Source: Azospirillum oleiclasticum
Lineage (GTDB): Bacteria > Pseudomonadota > Alphaproteobacteria > Azospirillales > Azospirillaceae
Length of the DNA: 64,000 nucleotides
NCBI RefSeq assembly: GCF_013423485.1
Contig: NZ_JABFFR010000003.1
Span: forward strand, 372,001-436,000
Reading direction: 5' to 3'
The notes beneath the pieces were generated by a model, which worked only from the letters and a program-made list of their open reading frames with translations, was not told where the DNA came from and did no database searches. Within the stretch, counting starts at the first letter, position 1. Each line of letters starts with the position of its first letter. The position numbers were made by a program, and so were the translations under genes. This document shows, piece by piece, positions 37,829-46,614 of the stretch.

Positions 37829-38305
37829 CTACAGCGGGAAAAGGCTGGTCAGCGGCATGTGCGCCCGAACGATGGGCGATTTCAGGACGACGAAACTGAA
37901 ATACTTGTCGATGCCGATGTCCATATCGGTCAGCCGTTCCATGATCTCCTGATACTCGCTGATGCCGGAGGTTACGAACTTCAGCATGTAGTCGTAGCCC
38001 CCGGACACCAGGTGACATTCGAGCAATTGATCGACGTTCTTGACCGCGGCAAGGAAGCGCGCGAAGTCCACCTGGCGGTGGTTTTTCAAAGTGATCTCGG
38101 TGAACACCGTCAAGGTCTGGCCGAGCTTGCTGACGTTGATCTGGGCCGAATACCCCTCGATGTAACCTTCCGCCTGCAGCTTCTTCACCCGCATCAGACA
38201 GGGGCTGGGCGACAGGTTGACCAGCTCGGCCAGCTCGACGTTGGTGATCCGCCCGTTCTTCTGCAACTGATGCAGGATCTTGATGTCGATCCGGTCCAGC
38301 TTCAT
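37829..38305 (-). CDS. Lrp/AsnC family transcriptional regulator
   Basis: A 158-residue regulator. The N-terminal helix-turn-helix is LDRIDIKILHQLQKNGRITN then ELAELVNLSPSPCLMRVKKL. The C-terminal half is the RAM/ACT-like ligand domain (VFTEITLKNH, CHLVSGGYDYMLKF). Lrp-type proteins sense amino acids. It converges with the ABC operon (three-base gap) and is divergent from a D-amino-acid-dehydrogenase-like gene. The start at 38305 gives the standard size. It is the likely local regulator of the ABC/aminotransferase/oxidase group. Confidence 0.92.
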   Translation of the reverse strand: MKLDRIDIKILHQLQKNGRITNVELAELVNLSPSPCLMRVKKLQAEGYIEGYSAQINVSKLGQTLTVFTEITLKNHRQVDFARFLAAVKNVDQLLECHLVSGGYDYMLKFVTSGISEYQEIMERLTDMDIGIDKYFSFVVLKSPIVRAHMPLTSLFPL

Positions 38306-38354
38306 CGACGATCCATCCGGTTCGAGGGACGGCGTGGAGAAAGCCGGTCGGCAG

Positions 38355-38366
38355 CACAAAATTCCA
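38355..38366. promoter_or_regulatory. Candidate Lrp-family operator in the lrp/oxidase divergent region
   Basis: CACAAAATTCCA matches CAGAAAATTCCG, found upstream of the ABC operon, at 10 of 12 positions. It lies 50 bases upstream of the lrp start, where an autoregulatory site would be expected. Confidence 0.35.
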
Positions 38367-38554
38367 CGCCCGTCGTCGTCGGAGCTTAGCACGACGCCGC
38401 ATTCTGTCCATGATCGAGCGGTATTCCGCGGCAGAACAAAGCATCGGCCGGCGCCGTCCCGGCAGAATGAAATGCCGCCAAGCCCGCCAATCCGGTCCCA
38501 CGCGGCCGCGAGAGGGCGCTAGAGTCCCGGCGTCGTCCGTGGAGAGAAGCCTTC

Positions 38555-39919
38555 ATGCCCGTTCCCCTGCACCTCATCGAGACCAGCCCGCGTCTCCCCG
38601 AAAGCGCCGACGCCGTCGTGATCGGCGGCGGTATCGTCGGCGTCTGGACGGCCTATTTCCTGTCGCGCCGCGGTTTGTCGGTGGCGCTGGTGGAGAAGGG
38701 CCGGATCGGCGCCGAACAGTCCAGCCGCAACTGGGGCTGGTGCCGTCAGCAGAACCGAGACGCGCGCGAGTTGCCGATGGCGACCAGGAGCCTGGATCTC
38801 TGGCAGCGTTTCGCCGCCGAAAGCGGCGAGGACACCGGCTTCGCCCGCTGCGGCCTGTTCTATCTGAGCAACGACGAGCAGGAGCTGGCCGGCTGGGCGC
38901 GCTGGGGCGACTTCGCCCGTTCGGTCGGCGTCACCACCCACATGCTCAACGGCGCCGAGGCGACCGAACGCGGACGGGCCACCGGCCGGAGCTGGAAGGG
39001 CGGCGTGTTCTCCCCGACCGACGGGATCGCCGATCCCGCCCGTGCCGCAGCGGCCGTGGCCCGCGCGGTGATGAAGAGCGGCGGCACGGTCCACCAGATG
39101 TGCGCGGCGCGCGGCCTCGACATCGCCGGCGGGCGGGTCCGCGGGGTGGTCACGGAACAGGGAGCCATCCGGACCTCCGTCGCCGTCATGGCCGGCGGCG
39201 CCTGGGCCTCCTCCTTCTGCCATCAGCTGGGCATCCGCTTCCCGTTGGCATCGATCCGGTCGTCGGTGCTGTCGGTGTCGGCCGCCGCCGGGCTGCCCGA
39301 CGCGCTGCACACCGCCGCGGTGTCCGTCACCCGGCGCGGCGACGGCGGCCACACGCTGGCGATCAGCGGGCGCGGGCGGCTCGACCCGACGCTGCAGCAG
39401 CTTCGCTTCGCGCCGCAATTCCTCCCGATGTTCCGGCGCCGTTGGCGCAGTCTGCTCCCCGGCGGAATCGACGGACTGAGATCGGGCCACGAGACGCTGC
39501 ACCGATGGACCCTGGACGGTCCGACCCCGATGGAGCGCGTCCGCATCCTGGACCCCGCCCCCGACCGGAGCACCATCCGCTTGACACACAGGCGGGCCCT
39601 GGAACTGCTCCCGGCTCTGAAGGAAACGACGGTCACCGGCGCCTGGGCCGGTTACATCGACAGCACGCCCGATGGCGTTCCGGCCATCGGCGAGGTGTCA
39701 TCGCTTCCGGGCTTCATCCTCGCCGCGGGATTCAGCGGTCACGGCTTCGGCATCGGCCCCGGCGCCGGCCATCTGATCGCCGACCTGATCACGGACCAGT
39801 CGCCCATCGTCGATCCGCGCCCCTACCACCCCGGTCGCTTCGCCGGATTCAACGTCGGCACCGTCGCATCCTTCCGGGATGGTCTCCCGAACGTCTGGAC
39901 GCCGGGTTGCGTGGCCTGA
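38555..39919 (+). CDS. FAD-dependent oxidoreductase, D-amino acid dehydrogenase (DadA)-like
   Basis: A 454-residue DAO-fold flavoprotein. The FAD motif is AVVIGGGIVGVWTAYFLSRRG followed by VALVEKGRIGAEQSSRNWGW. The C-terminal motif is GFSGHGFGIGPGAGHLIADL. It probably oxidises a D-amino acid, a secondary amine or an opine to a 2-oxo acid or aldehyde. It is divergent from the Lrp regulator, which often controls such genes. It is not linked to the tRNA that follows. Confidence 0.88.
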   Translation: MPVPLHLIETSPRLPESADAVVIGGGIVGVWTAYFLSRRGLSVALVEKGRIGAEQSSRNWGWCRQQNRDARELPMATRSLDLWQRFAAESGEDTGFARCGLFYLSNDEQELAGWARWGDFARSVGVTTHMLNGAEATERGRATGRSWKGGVFSPTDGIADPARAAAAVARAVMKSGGTVHQMCAARGLDIAGGRVRGVVTEQGAIRTSVAVMAGGAWASSFCHQLGIRFPLASIRSSVLSVSAAAGLPDALHTAAVSVTRRGDGGHTLAISGRGRLDPTLQQLRFAPQFLPMFRRRWRSLLPGGIDGLRSGHETLHRWTLDGPTPMERVRILDPAPDRSTIRLTHRRALELLPALKETTVTGAWAGYIDSTPDGVPAIGEVSSLPGFILAAGFSGHGFGIGPGAGHLIADLITDQSPIVDPRPYHPGRFAGFNVGTVASFRDGLPNVWTPGCVA

Positions 39920-40082
39920 TCTCTCGCTCGGACGGCGGACCGGGGTCCTGCTGCAGCGTTCATGATGCCGCCGCAATGGTCGTGTTCCCGCGGGCCATGC
40001 CGGAGCCGTGACGAACCGCCCCATGCTTGTTGGGGATTTGTCCGGGGTGGGCAGGCGCTTTCCGCCAAGTTCTTGGAAAGGT

Positions 40083-40158
40083 TGGCGTCCCCAAGGGGAT
40101 TCGAACCCCTGTCGCCGCCGTGAAAGGGCGGTGTCCTAGGCCTCTAGACGATGGGGAC
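40083..40158 (-). tRNA. tRNA-Glu (anticodon UUC)
   Basis: A 76-nucleotide tRNA with encoded CCA. The anticodon stem is CCGCC/GGCGG around a loop with anticodon TTC. The D arm (GTCTAGAGGCCTAGGAC), T arm (AGGGGTTCGAATCCCCT) and acceptor GTCCCC/GGGGAC match the bacterial glutamate tRNA. A promoter-like TTGATT-17-TAATTC lies just upstream on the same strand. Confidence 0.97.
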
Positions 40159-40174
40159 CGCGTGGACGGGCGGA

Positions 40175-40203
40175 GAATTAGCGGGGGCGGCGGGGGAAAT
40201 CAA
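40175..40203 (-). promoter_or_regulatory. Promoter of tRNA-Glu
   Basis: On the minus strand, TTGATT (40198-40203) and TAATTC (40175-40180) are separated by 17 bases. Transcription would start about ten bases before the tRNA 5' end. It sits in the gap after recJ. Confidence 0.6.
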
Positions 40204-40227
40204 GGCATTTTCGTTGCGGGGAGGCGC

Positions 40228-42027
40228 TCAGCCGCCATGCGGGTGGGCGACGTCGTCGATGAGGAGCTGGACGGCCTCGTTGCCGTTCCAGCGATCCACC
40301 CGCAGCACGCCCGCCAGGTGCAGCGTTGCGGAGCCGGAACGGAGAAGTGCCTGCCCAAGCGCGCCGTCCAGCGCCCGGAACGCGATGCCCTTCAGGCGCG
40401 CGCCGTCGTTGCCGGCCAGGATGACGCGCACGTGATTCGCTCCAACCACATCGGCACGGACCACCCGCGCGTCGGCCAGCGCAAAGCGCGGCTCGGCGTT
40501 TCCGGTGCCGAAAGGACCGAGCTTCGCCAGAGTCTCCACCAGCGTGGCGGTGGCGCCGCCCACGGCCAGCGCACCGTCGAGGTCGAGCGTCGGCACCAAC
40601 GGGGCGGACCCCACCTGCTCGGCCACCCGCTCACCCAGGAAGCGGCGGAGGTCGTCCAGCCGGTCGCCGCGCACGGTGAAGCCGGCGGCCATGCGATGGC
40701 CGCCGCCGGCCAGCAGCAGCCCCTCCTGTCGCGCCGCGATCACCGCGGCCCCCAGATCGACGCCGCGCACGGAACGGCCGGAGGCCTTGCCCACCATCAT
40801 GCCGCCGTCGCCGGGGACGAGCGCGACGACGCAAGCGGGGCGACCGAAACGCTCCTTGAGCCGGCTGGCGACGATGCCGATCACGCCGGGGTGCCAGCCC
40901 TCCCCCGACACGAAGACGAGGCCGGTGTCCTCCTCCGCGTGACGCTCGACCAGGGCCATGGCGTCGTCGAGGACTACCTGCTCGATCTGCCTCCGTTCGC
41001 CGTTGTGGGCGTCCAGCCGGCGGGCGAGGTCCATGGCCTCGACCGGATCATCGGTGGAGAGCAGGCGGGCGCCCATGTCCGCTTCCCCCACACGGCCGCC
41101 GGCGTTGACCCGCGGCCCCAGGATATAGCCGGCGTGGTAGGCGTCCGGCCGGTCCTTCACGCCAGCCACGTCGGCCAGGGCGGCAAGGCCGGGGTTGCTG
41201 CGGCGGGCCATCACCTTCAGCCCCTGCGCCACCAGCGCCCGGTTCAGCCCGACCAGAGGCACCACGTCGCATACGGTGCCGAGCGCGACCAGATCCAGCC
41301 AATCCATCAGCGGCGGTTCCGGGCGGTCGGCGTAGAAGCCGGCACGGCGCAATTCGCGGTTGACGGCGACCACGGTCAGGAAGCAGACCCCCGCTGCGCA
41401 CAGCGTGCGGAAGGCGCCGTCCTCGTCCAGCCGGTTGGGGTTGACCACGGCGACGGCCGGCGGCAGCCGCGGCTCGGCCGCGTGGTGGTCGAGCACCACC
41501 ACCTCCAGCCCGGCCTCCGCCGCCGCTTCGAGGGCAGCGAAGGCAGACACCCCGCAATCCACCGTCACCACCAGCCGCACGCCTTCGTTCCGCAGGCGCA
41601 CCAGAGCTTGGGCGTTGGGGCCGTACCCCTCCTTCACGCGGTCGGGGACATAGACGCGCAGGTCGGTGCCGAGCGCCCGGAAAAAGCGGCGCCACAGGGC
41701 GGCTGACGTGGCGCCGTCCACGTCATAGTCACCGAAGACCGCCACCGGTTCGCCATCCATGATCGCGGCGGCGATGCGCGACGCGGCCTTGTCCATATCC
41801 ACGAAGCGCGACGGGTCGGGCAGGCAGGAGCGCAAGGTCGGGTTGAGGAAGACATCGCACCCGTCCTCCCCCACCCCGCGCGAGGCCAGCACCCGCCCGA
41901 CGATCTCCGGCAAGCCCCGGCCCTGCGCCAGCCCCCAGGCCAGCCGTTCATCGAAAGGCCGCGCCTGCCAGCGCTTGCCGGTCACGGAGCGGGCGACGTT
42001 GAGGAACGGGCGTGGAGCGTCGGTCAT
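40228..42027 (-). CDS. recJ: Single-stranded-DNA-specific 5'-3' exonuclease RecJ
   Basis: A 599-residue DHH-family nuclease. The phosphoesterase motifs are FGDYDVDGATSAALW, VTVDCGVSAF and VVLDHHAAEP. The DHHA1 motif GGGHRMAAGFTV follows, and the C-terminal OB-fold region ends about residue 590. RecJ works with RecQ and RecF in recombination and with mismatch and base-excision repair. The tRNA gene follows it on the same strand. Confidence 0.95.
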   Translation of the reverse strand: MTDAPRPFLNVARSVTGKRWQARPFDERLAWGLAQGRGLPEIVGRVLASRGVGEDGCDVFLNPTLRSCLPDPSRFVDMDKAASRIAAAIMDGEPVAVFGDYDVDGATSAALWRRFFRALGTDLRVYVPDRVKEGYGPNAQALVRLRNEGVRLVVTVDCGVSAFAALEAAAEAGLEVVVLDHHAAEPRLPPAVAVVNPNRLDEDGAFRTLCAAGVCFLTVVAVNRELRRAGFYADRPEPPLMDWLDLVALGTVCDVVPLVGLNRALVAQGLKVMARRSNPGLAALADVAGVKDRPDAYHAGYILGPRVNAGGRVGEADMGARLLSTDDPVEAMDLARRLDAHNGERRQIEQVVLDDAMALVERHAEEDTGLVFVSGEGWHPGVIGIVASRLKERFGRPACVVALVPGDGGMMVGKASGRSVRGVDLGAAVIAARQEGLLLAGGGHRMAAGFTVRGDRLDDLRRFLGERVAEQVGSAPLVPTLDLDGALAVGGATATLVETLAKLGPFGTGNAEPRFALADARVVRADVVGANHVRVILAGNDGARLKGIAFRALDGALGQALLRSGSATLHLAGVLRVDRWNGNEAVQLLIDDVAHPHGG

Positions 42028-42231
42028 CCGGGGCGGTGGTCCTTCGCGTGCGGCGGAAAGCGCTTGCTTAGCAGACGGCGGCCCTGCCCGTCAGCCCCCC
42101 TCCCGCGCCGTCGGTTTGCGGCGCAGCGGCGTCGCCTGTCCGTCCTTGCCGCCCCCGTACGCGACGCCCATGAAATCTGCCCATCTCAAAGCCATTCCGG
42201 TATCGCATCCAAGCATGAATCGTATGGCTTG

Positions 42232-45200
42232 CTACGATCCTGAAACGAGTGAACCGGGAATGGAGCGTGTCTGCATCGTGCCGTCGGGGAGGATGACGGT
42301 GCGCAGGTTGGGAAGGGAATCGAGGGGGGAGAGGTCGGTGGGGGCGATCCCGGCGAGTTCGATGATCTCCAAACCGGTCAGCGTCGCGAGCGGCGACAGG
42401 TCGGTGATGCCCGACGACCTGAGACTCAGTTGCTTCAGGGACGTGAGCCCGCTCAAGGAGCGGAGATCGACCTCGCGGATCGCGCCCAATCCTAGGATCT
42501 CCAATTTCTCCAAGCCGGCCAAGGGTGACAGGTCGATTATTGCGGTCCCATACAGCTCAACCATTTGAAGGGAACGAAAACCCGCCAACGTCGAGATATC
42601 GTGCAGGTTCGAAAGACCCGACAGGTTGAGCCGACACAGTTCCACCAGATCGGCGAGCGCGGAAATGTCCGCGACCGGAGTGTCGCTGATGTCGAGATTG
42701 GTCAACCCGTCCAGCGCGGACAGCGGCTGGATGTTCTTCACAGGCGTTCTTCCGAGGAACAGCGCCTCCAGACAGGGAAGTGACGCCAACGGGCGAAGGT
42801 CGCTGACCAAGCTATCCGAAAGATCCAACGTTTGCAGGCCCGTCAACGTCGCCAGCGGCGACACGTCCGTCACCATCCGCCGCCATCCGTTTTCCAGCGG
42901 CAAACCGTCCAGCAGGAGCTTTTGGACCGACGGAAGGTCCAGCGGGTTGAAGGACCCGACCAGCTCATCAATGACGGCCTTGCGCAGATCGGATCCGTAA
43001 CGACCGAGGGCCGCCGTCTTGGCGCGGCCGGAGCCGATGCGCAGAAGCGCGCGCACCGTTGCGGCCGTGGAACGGACGTTGCGGGGCTTGGCGGCGATCA
43101 GCGGGTCGAGCACTTGTTCGCCGGCCTCGGCCAGCAGTTCCGCCTCTTCGACCGTCTTCGGCGGGATGAGGGTGGTTTCCAGCTCGGCATGGCGCGCGCG
43201 CAGCGCGGGTGACAGGGCGACCGCCACCGTGCCCACGGCCCAGGCCATCACTTGCAGACGGCGCTTCACTTTGCCCGCGGGTTCTGTGTCAGCGGCTTCG
43301 GCGATCTGGGTGAACAGGCTGTCCACGAAGGGGCGCGGACCGCCGCCGGCGGCGAACAGCAGGACGTTGCGCCATTCCGGATTGCGCGCGCGGGCGGCCA
43401 GCTTGTCCTCCAGCCGCATCTCGATGAAATGCTGGGCGGCCAGAAACTCCTTCAGCGTGTTGTGCAGGAAGTCCAGCCGGCCGGGCGAGGAATCGCGCAG
43501 CAGGCCGCAGCGCTCGACCACGGCGCGGCGGAACGGCTCCACCGCCTCGCCGGCATGGCCGAAGGACTCCAGCATGCCGGAGAGGATGCGGTCGGCGGTT
43601 TCCACCCGGATGCTTGACCCGATGGCGCTGCCGGGACCGTCCACAAGGTAGAAGGCCAGTTCCCGCATCAGCGCGCGCTTGCGCTTGCCATCCAGCCCGG
43701 CCCAGACGGGGTGCATCACGTCCCGCCGCAGACGGCTTTCCCGGTCCTTCTCGTCCACCAGCAGGGTGCAGAGCTTGTCGCACAGCTCGAAGGCGCGGTC
43801 GGGAACGTCGCTTTCGATGCGGTAGTTCAGCGCGCACAGCATCGCCAGCATCAGCGGGTTGCTGCCCAGCCGCGCCAGCGACGGCGTGTCGTCCAGCCGG
43901 TCACGCAACCGCTGTTCCTTGGCGTAAAGTGTGCCGCGGCGCTCCACTGGAACCGCGGCGGCCATGGCGTGATGCCAGCGCCCGATCAGCTCCCCCTGGT
44001 CCCGCGCGGTCAGCGGGGCGATGGTCGCCTCGGCGAAGCCGTAGCGCGCGAGCCATCCCGCTGGCACCGCCGCCGGCCGGGTGGTGACCACGAAGCGCGC
44101 CTTGGGATAGGCGGCGACAAGCTGGCCGATCGCCTCGGCCACCCTTGGCCGGTCGAAATGCGCGACCTCGTCCACGCCGTCCAGCATCACGAACACGCCG
44201 CCGCCGGTCAGCGCCTCCACCATCCAGCCCTCGGGCGCCGGCCCGATCACCCGCTCCACATGCGCGATGAACTGGTGGACCGGTGGGATTCCATCGGGGC
44301 AATCACGCAGCCGGATCAATACGGGCAGGCAACGGCGCCAGCGCAAGACTATGTCGAACAACGACCGCTGTCGCTGCCAGCTACCGTTGAAGAGCTCACT
44401 CACCGCACTGCCCAAGTGGCTGCGCGGTTCTGTCATCTCCATGGCAGCCCAACGCAGCAGAGTAGTTTTACCGCCGCCAGCCTCTCCGCGCACCAGGAGC
44501 CGGCGGTTTTCCGTATCAACAGTGGCGAACAAATGGCTTGCAAATATTCTTTCAAATTCTTCCGCCGTGGCCGCGTTTCGATTCAGGCAGAGAGTGGTAT
44601 AGGCAGCGGATAGCGCCTGTTCTCTGGCCTCAGCCGGCAGATCCGATCCGAAGAGCTCAAGGCGGTTGTTTGCTCGCTGAACATGGGCGGCGTAACGGTG
44701 CTCATACTCCAGCCGCACCTGATCGCGCCGCTTCCGGCGCTCCTGCTCGGTTGGCAGCCGCTCCAGCACCTCCCGCTGGAACGCCCGGTCGAACCCCTTC
44801 AGATCCGCGGCCCTGTCAACCAACCCCGCGGCAAGGTCGGTAAGCGCGGACTCGTACAACTCCCGCTCGGCCACGCCGAAATCAGCGGACGGCGGTTCCT
44901 TTGCCAGCTCCTCCACCAGTCGCCGCGGATCCAGGTTGCGGGCGAGGAGCCCCTCCGGAGTCGCCGCCTCTGCGATCACGGCGCCCAACGCCTCGGCCAC
45001 CGCCTCGACCCGCACCGGCGTACCGTCTGCCTCGAATGTGGCGGCATGGCGGGACACGATGGAGGAGACCAGATCCTCGGCCAGCCGGGCCGCCTCCTGC
45101 CGGGCCTGCTCGGCGTCGGTGCGGCGGGCGGCGTCGTTCAGCAGGGCGGCGCCGCTTTCCGCCAGATCCTCCAGCCCCGCCCGGCGGAGCAAGCCCTTGG

Positions 45201-45249
45201 CGAGCGGAACGACCAGGACCTTGGTGAATAAATCGGCCTTGCCCGCCAT
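42232..45249 (-). CDS. NACHT-domain STAND NTPase with C-terminal leucine-rich repeats (NLR-like, candidate anti-phage protein)
   Basis: A 1005-residue protein from the ATG at 45249, which has GGAGG eight bases upstream (an ATG at 45255 and a TTG at 45288 are alternatives). Residues 1-240 are helical and polar (likely an effector or N-terminal helical domain). The NACHT domain has Walker A GEAGGGKTT (255-263), Walker B VFVMLDGVDE (352-361, with D357, D360 and E361), an arginine-bearing VVTTRP sensor-like strand (about 387-392) and the winged-helix motif FLHNTLKEFLAA (594-605). Residues about 794-987 hold eight full 22-residue LRRs and a partial ninth, each of the SPLAxLxxLxxLxL type. This is the bacterial NLR layout. 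No transmembrane segments are evident. It stands alone between recJ and gldA. Confidence 0.9.
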   Translation of the reverse strand: MAGKADLFTKVLVVPLAKGLLRRAGLEDLAESGAALLNDAARRTDAEQARQEAARLAEDLVSSIVSRHAATFEADGTPVRVEAVAEALGAVIAEAATPEGLLARNLDPRRLVEELAKEPPSADFGVAERELYESALTDLAAGLVDRAADLKGFDRAFQREVLERLPTEQERRKRRDQVRLEYEHRYAAHVQRANNRLELFGSDLPAEAREQALSAAYTTLCLNRNAATAEEFERIFASHLFATVDTENRRLLVRGEAGGGKTTLLRWAAMEMTEPRSHLGSAVSELFNGSWQRQRSLFDIVLRWRRCLPVLIRLRDCPDGIPPVHQFIAHVERVIGPAPEGWMVEALTGGGVFVMLDGVDEVAHFDRPRVAEAIGQLVAAYPKARFVVTTRPAAVPAGWLARYGFAEATIAPLTARDQGELIGRWHHAMAAAVPVERRGTLYAKEQRLRDRLDDTPSLARLGSNPLMLAMLCALNYRIESDVPDRAFELCDKLCTLLVDEKDRESRLRRDVMHPVWAGLDGKRKRALMRELAFYLVDGPGSAIGSSIRVETADRILSGMLESFGHAGEAVEPFRRAVVERCGLLRDSSPGRLDFLHNTLKEFLAAQHFIEMRLEDKLAARARNPEWRNVLLFAAGGGPRPFVDSLFTQIAEAADTEPAGKVKRRLQVMAWAVGTVAVALSPALRARHAELETTLIPPKTVEEAELLAEAGEQVLDPLIAAKPRNVRSTAATVRALLRIGSGRAKTAALGRYGSDLRKAVIDELVGSFNPLDLPSVQKLLLDGLPLENGWRRMVTDVSPLATLTGLQTLDLSDSLVSDLRPLASLPCLEALFLGRTPVKNIQPLSALDGLTNLDISDTPVADISALADLVELCRLNLSGLSNLHDISTLAGFRSLQMVELYGTAIIDLSPLAGLEKLEILGLGAIREVDLRSLSGLTSLKQLSLRSSGITDLSPLATLTGLEIIELAGIAPTDLSPLDSLPNLRTVILPDGTMQTRSIPGSLVSGS

Positions 45250-45332
45250 CCCCATCGCCTCCGAATTCTTACCACCTGTTTGTCTCAAATTTCCACGAAC
45301 GCCGCAAAGGCAAAGTGCTGGCCACCATCGAC

Positions 45333-45374
45333 TTGAGCCACATCAAGGCGCGACCTGCGCCGATCCTGCATACT
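45333..45374 (+). promoter_or_regulatory. FNR/FixK-type box and -10 of gldA
   Basis: TTGAGCCACATCAA (45333-45346) matches the FNR dyad TTGAT-N4-ATCAA at 9 of 10 positions. A CATACT hexamer (45369-45374) would place the start at 45381, so the box is centred exactly at -41.5, the class II activation position. The same box lies between the divergent NACHT and gldA genes. Confidence 0.5.
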
Positions 45375-45405
45375 CCGCTGATCATCCCGCGGAGGAGGAG
45401 ACAGA

Positions 45406-46503
45406 ATGATCACCACCGCGATATTCCCGGCCCGTTACGTGCAGGGCGAGGGCGCCCTGGAGAGCCTGGGAGAGGAGCTCGGCCGTCTCGGCGGGACCGC
45501 CCTGGCGGTCGTTGACCCGTTCGTGCTTCCGGACCTGAAGGGCCGCATCGCCGACGCCGCGGCCGGCGGTCTGACGGTCGATATCCAGGCCTTCGGCGGC
45601 GAATGCTCCGACGAGGAGATCGACCGGCTGACCGCCATCGCGCGCACCGGCAAGGCCGACGTCGTCGTCGGCATCGGCGGCGGCAAGGCACTGGACACCG
45701 CGAAGGCGGTCGCCCACGCGCTGGGCGCCCGCTGCGCCGTCGTTCCCACGCTCGCCAGCACCGATGCCCCGTGCAGCGCCCTGTCCGTCATCTACACCGC
45801 CGAAGGGGCGTTCAAGCGCTACCTCGTGCTGCCCCGCAACCCGGATCTGGTGCTGGTGGACACCGGCGTCGTCGCGCACGCCCCCGTCCGCTTCCTGGTC
45901 GCCGGCATGGGCGACGCGCTGTCCACCTGGTTCGAGGCGGAGGATTGCCGCGTCAAGCGCGGCGGCAACATGACCGGCCGCATGGGGCCGATGACGGCCT
46001 TCGGGCTGGCCCGGCTCTGCTACGACACGCTGCTGGAGTACGGCGTGCTCGCCCGCGGCGCCTGCGAGCAGAAGGTGGTCACCCCCGCCCTGGAGCGCAT
46101 CGTCGAGGCGAACACGCTGCTGAGCGGGCTCGGCTTCGAAAGCGGCGGGCTGGCGGCGGCGCACGCCATCCACAACGGCCTGACCGCGCTGGAGGAAACC
46201 CACCGTTACTGGCACGGGGAGAAGGTCGCCATCGGCACGCTCGCCATGCTGATGCTGACCGGCCGCCCGGCCGCGGTGATCGACGAGGTCTACGGCTTCT
46301 GCGAGAGCATCGGCCTGCCGACCACGCTCGCCGACATCGGGCTCGGCGCCGTGACCGACGATCGGTTGCTGCTCGCCGCCGAGCGCGCCTGCGCGGAGGG
46401 CGAAACCATCCACAACGAGCCCTACGAGGTCACCCCCCACCGTGTTCTGGCGGCGCTGAAGGCGGCGGATGCGGAAGGGCGGCGGCGGAAGGCGCTCCGG
46501 TAA
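45406..46503 (+). CDS. gldA: Glycerol dehydrogenase
   Basis: A 365-residue iron/zinc-dependent alcohol dehydrogenase of the GldA type. The NAD-binding segment is VGIGGGKALDTAKAVA. The metal ligands are the Asp in GMGDALSTWFEAE, the His in AAAHAIHNGL and the His in RYWHGEKVA. It interconverts glycerol and dihydroxyacetone, or other vicinal diols. A strong GGAGGAGGAG precedes the ATG. It ends at a clear terminator. The FNR-type box upstream suggests oxygen-linked control. It is divergent from the NACHT gene. Confidence 0.92.
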   Translation: MITTAIFPARYVQGEGALESLGEELGRLGGTALAVVDPFVLPDLKGRIADAAAGGLTVDIQAFGGECSDEEIDRLTAIARTGKADVVVGIGGGKALDTAKAVAHALGARCAVVPTLASTDAPCSALSVIYTAEGAFKRYLVLPRNPDLVLVDTGVVAHAPVRFLVAGMGDALSTWFEAEDCRVKRGGNMTGRMGPMTAFGLARLCYDTLLEYGVLARGACEQKVVTPALERIVEANTLLSGLGFESGGLAAAHAIHNGLTALEETHRYWHGEKVAIGTLAMLMLTGRPAAVIDEVYGFCESIGLPTTLADIGLGAVTDDRLLLAAERACAEGETIHNEPYEVTPHRVLAALKAADAEGRRRKALR

Positions 46504-46525
46504 CCGTTGGGCCATACCTGCGGAA

Positions 46526-46558
46526 GGGCGCGCGGGGCGATCCGCGCGCCCTTTTTAT
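46526..46558 (+). terminator. Rho-independent terminator of gldA
   Basis: Perfect ten-base arms GGGCGCGCGG (46526-46535) and CCGCGCGCCC (46542-46551) around a six-base loop are followed by TTTTTATT. It is the clearest intrinsic terminator in the window. Confidence 0.9.
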
Positions 46559-46614
46559 TGTCGCCATGTGCTCCTATACTGTGAGAACGGACCAATTCTC
46601 CCGAGTGACATGCC

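Noticed and set aside
42190-42240. Hairpin ATCGTA-N8-TACGAT at the NACHT stop codon as a terminator.
   Set aside because: The arms are only six bases and no T-run follows in the direction of the gene, so a terminator is not supported.
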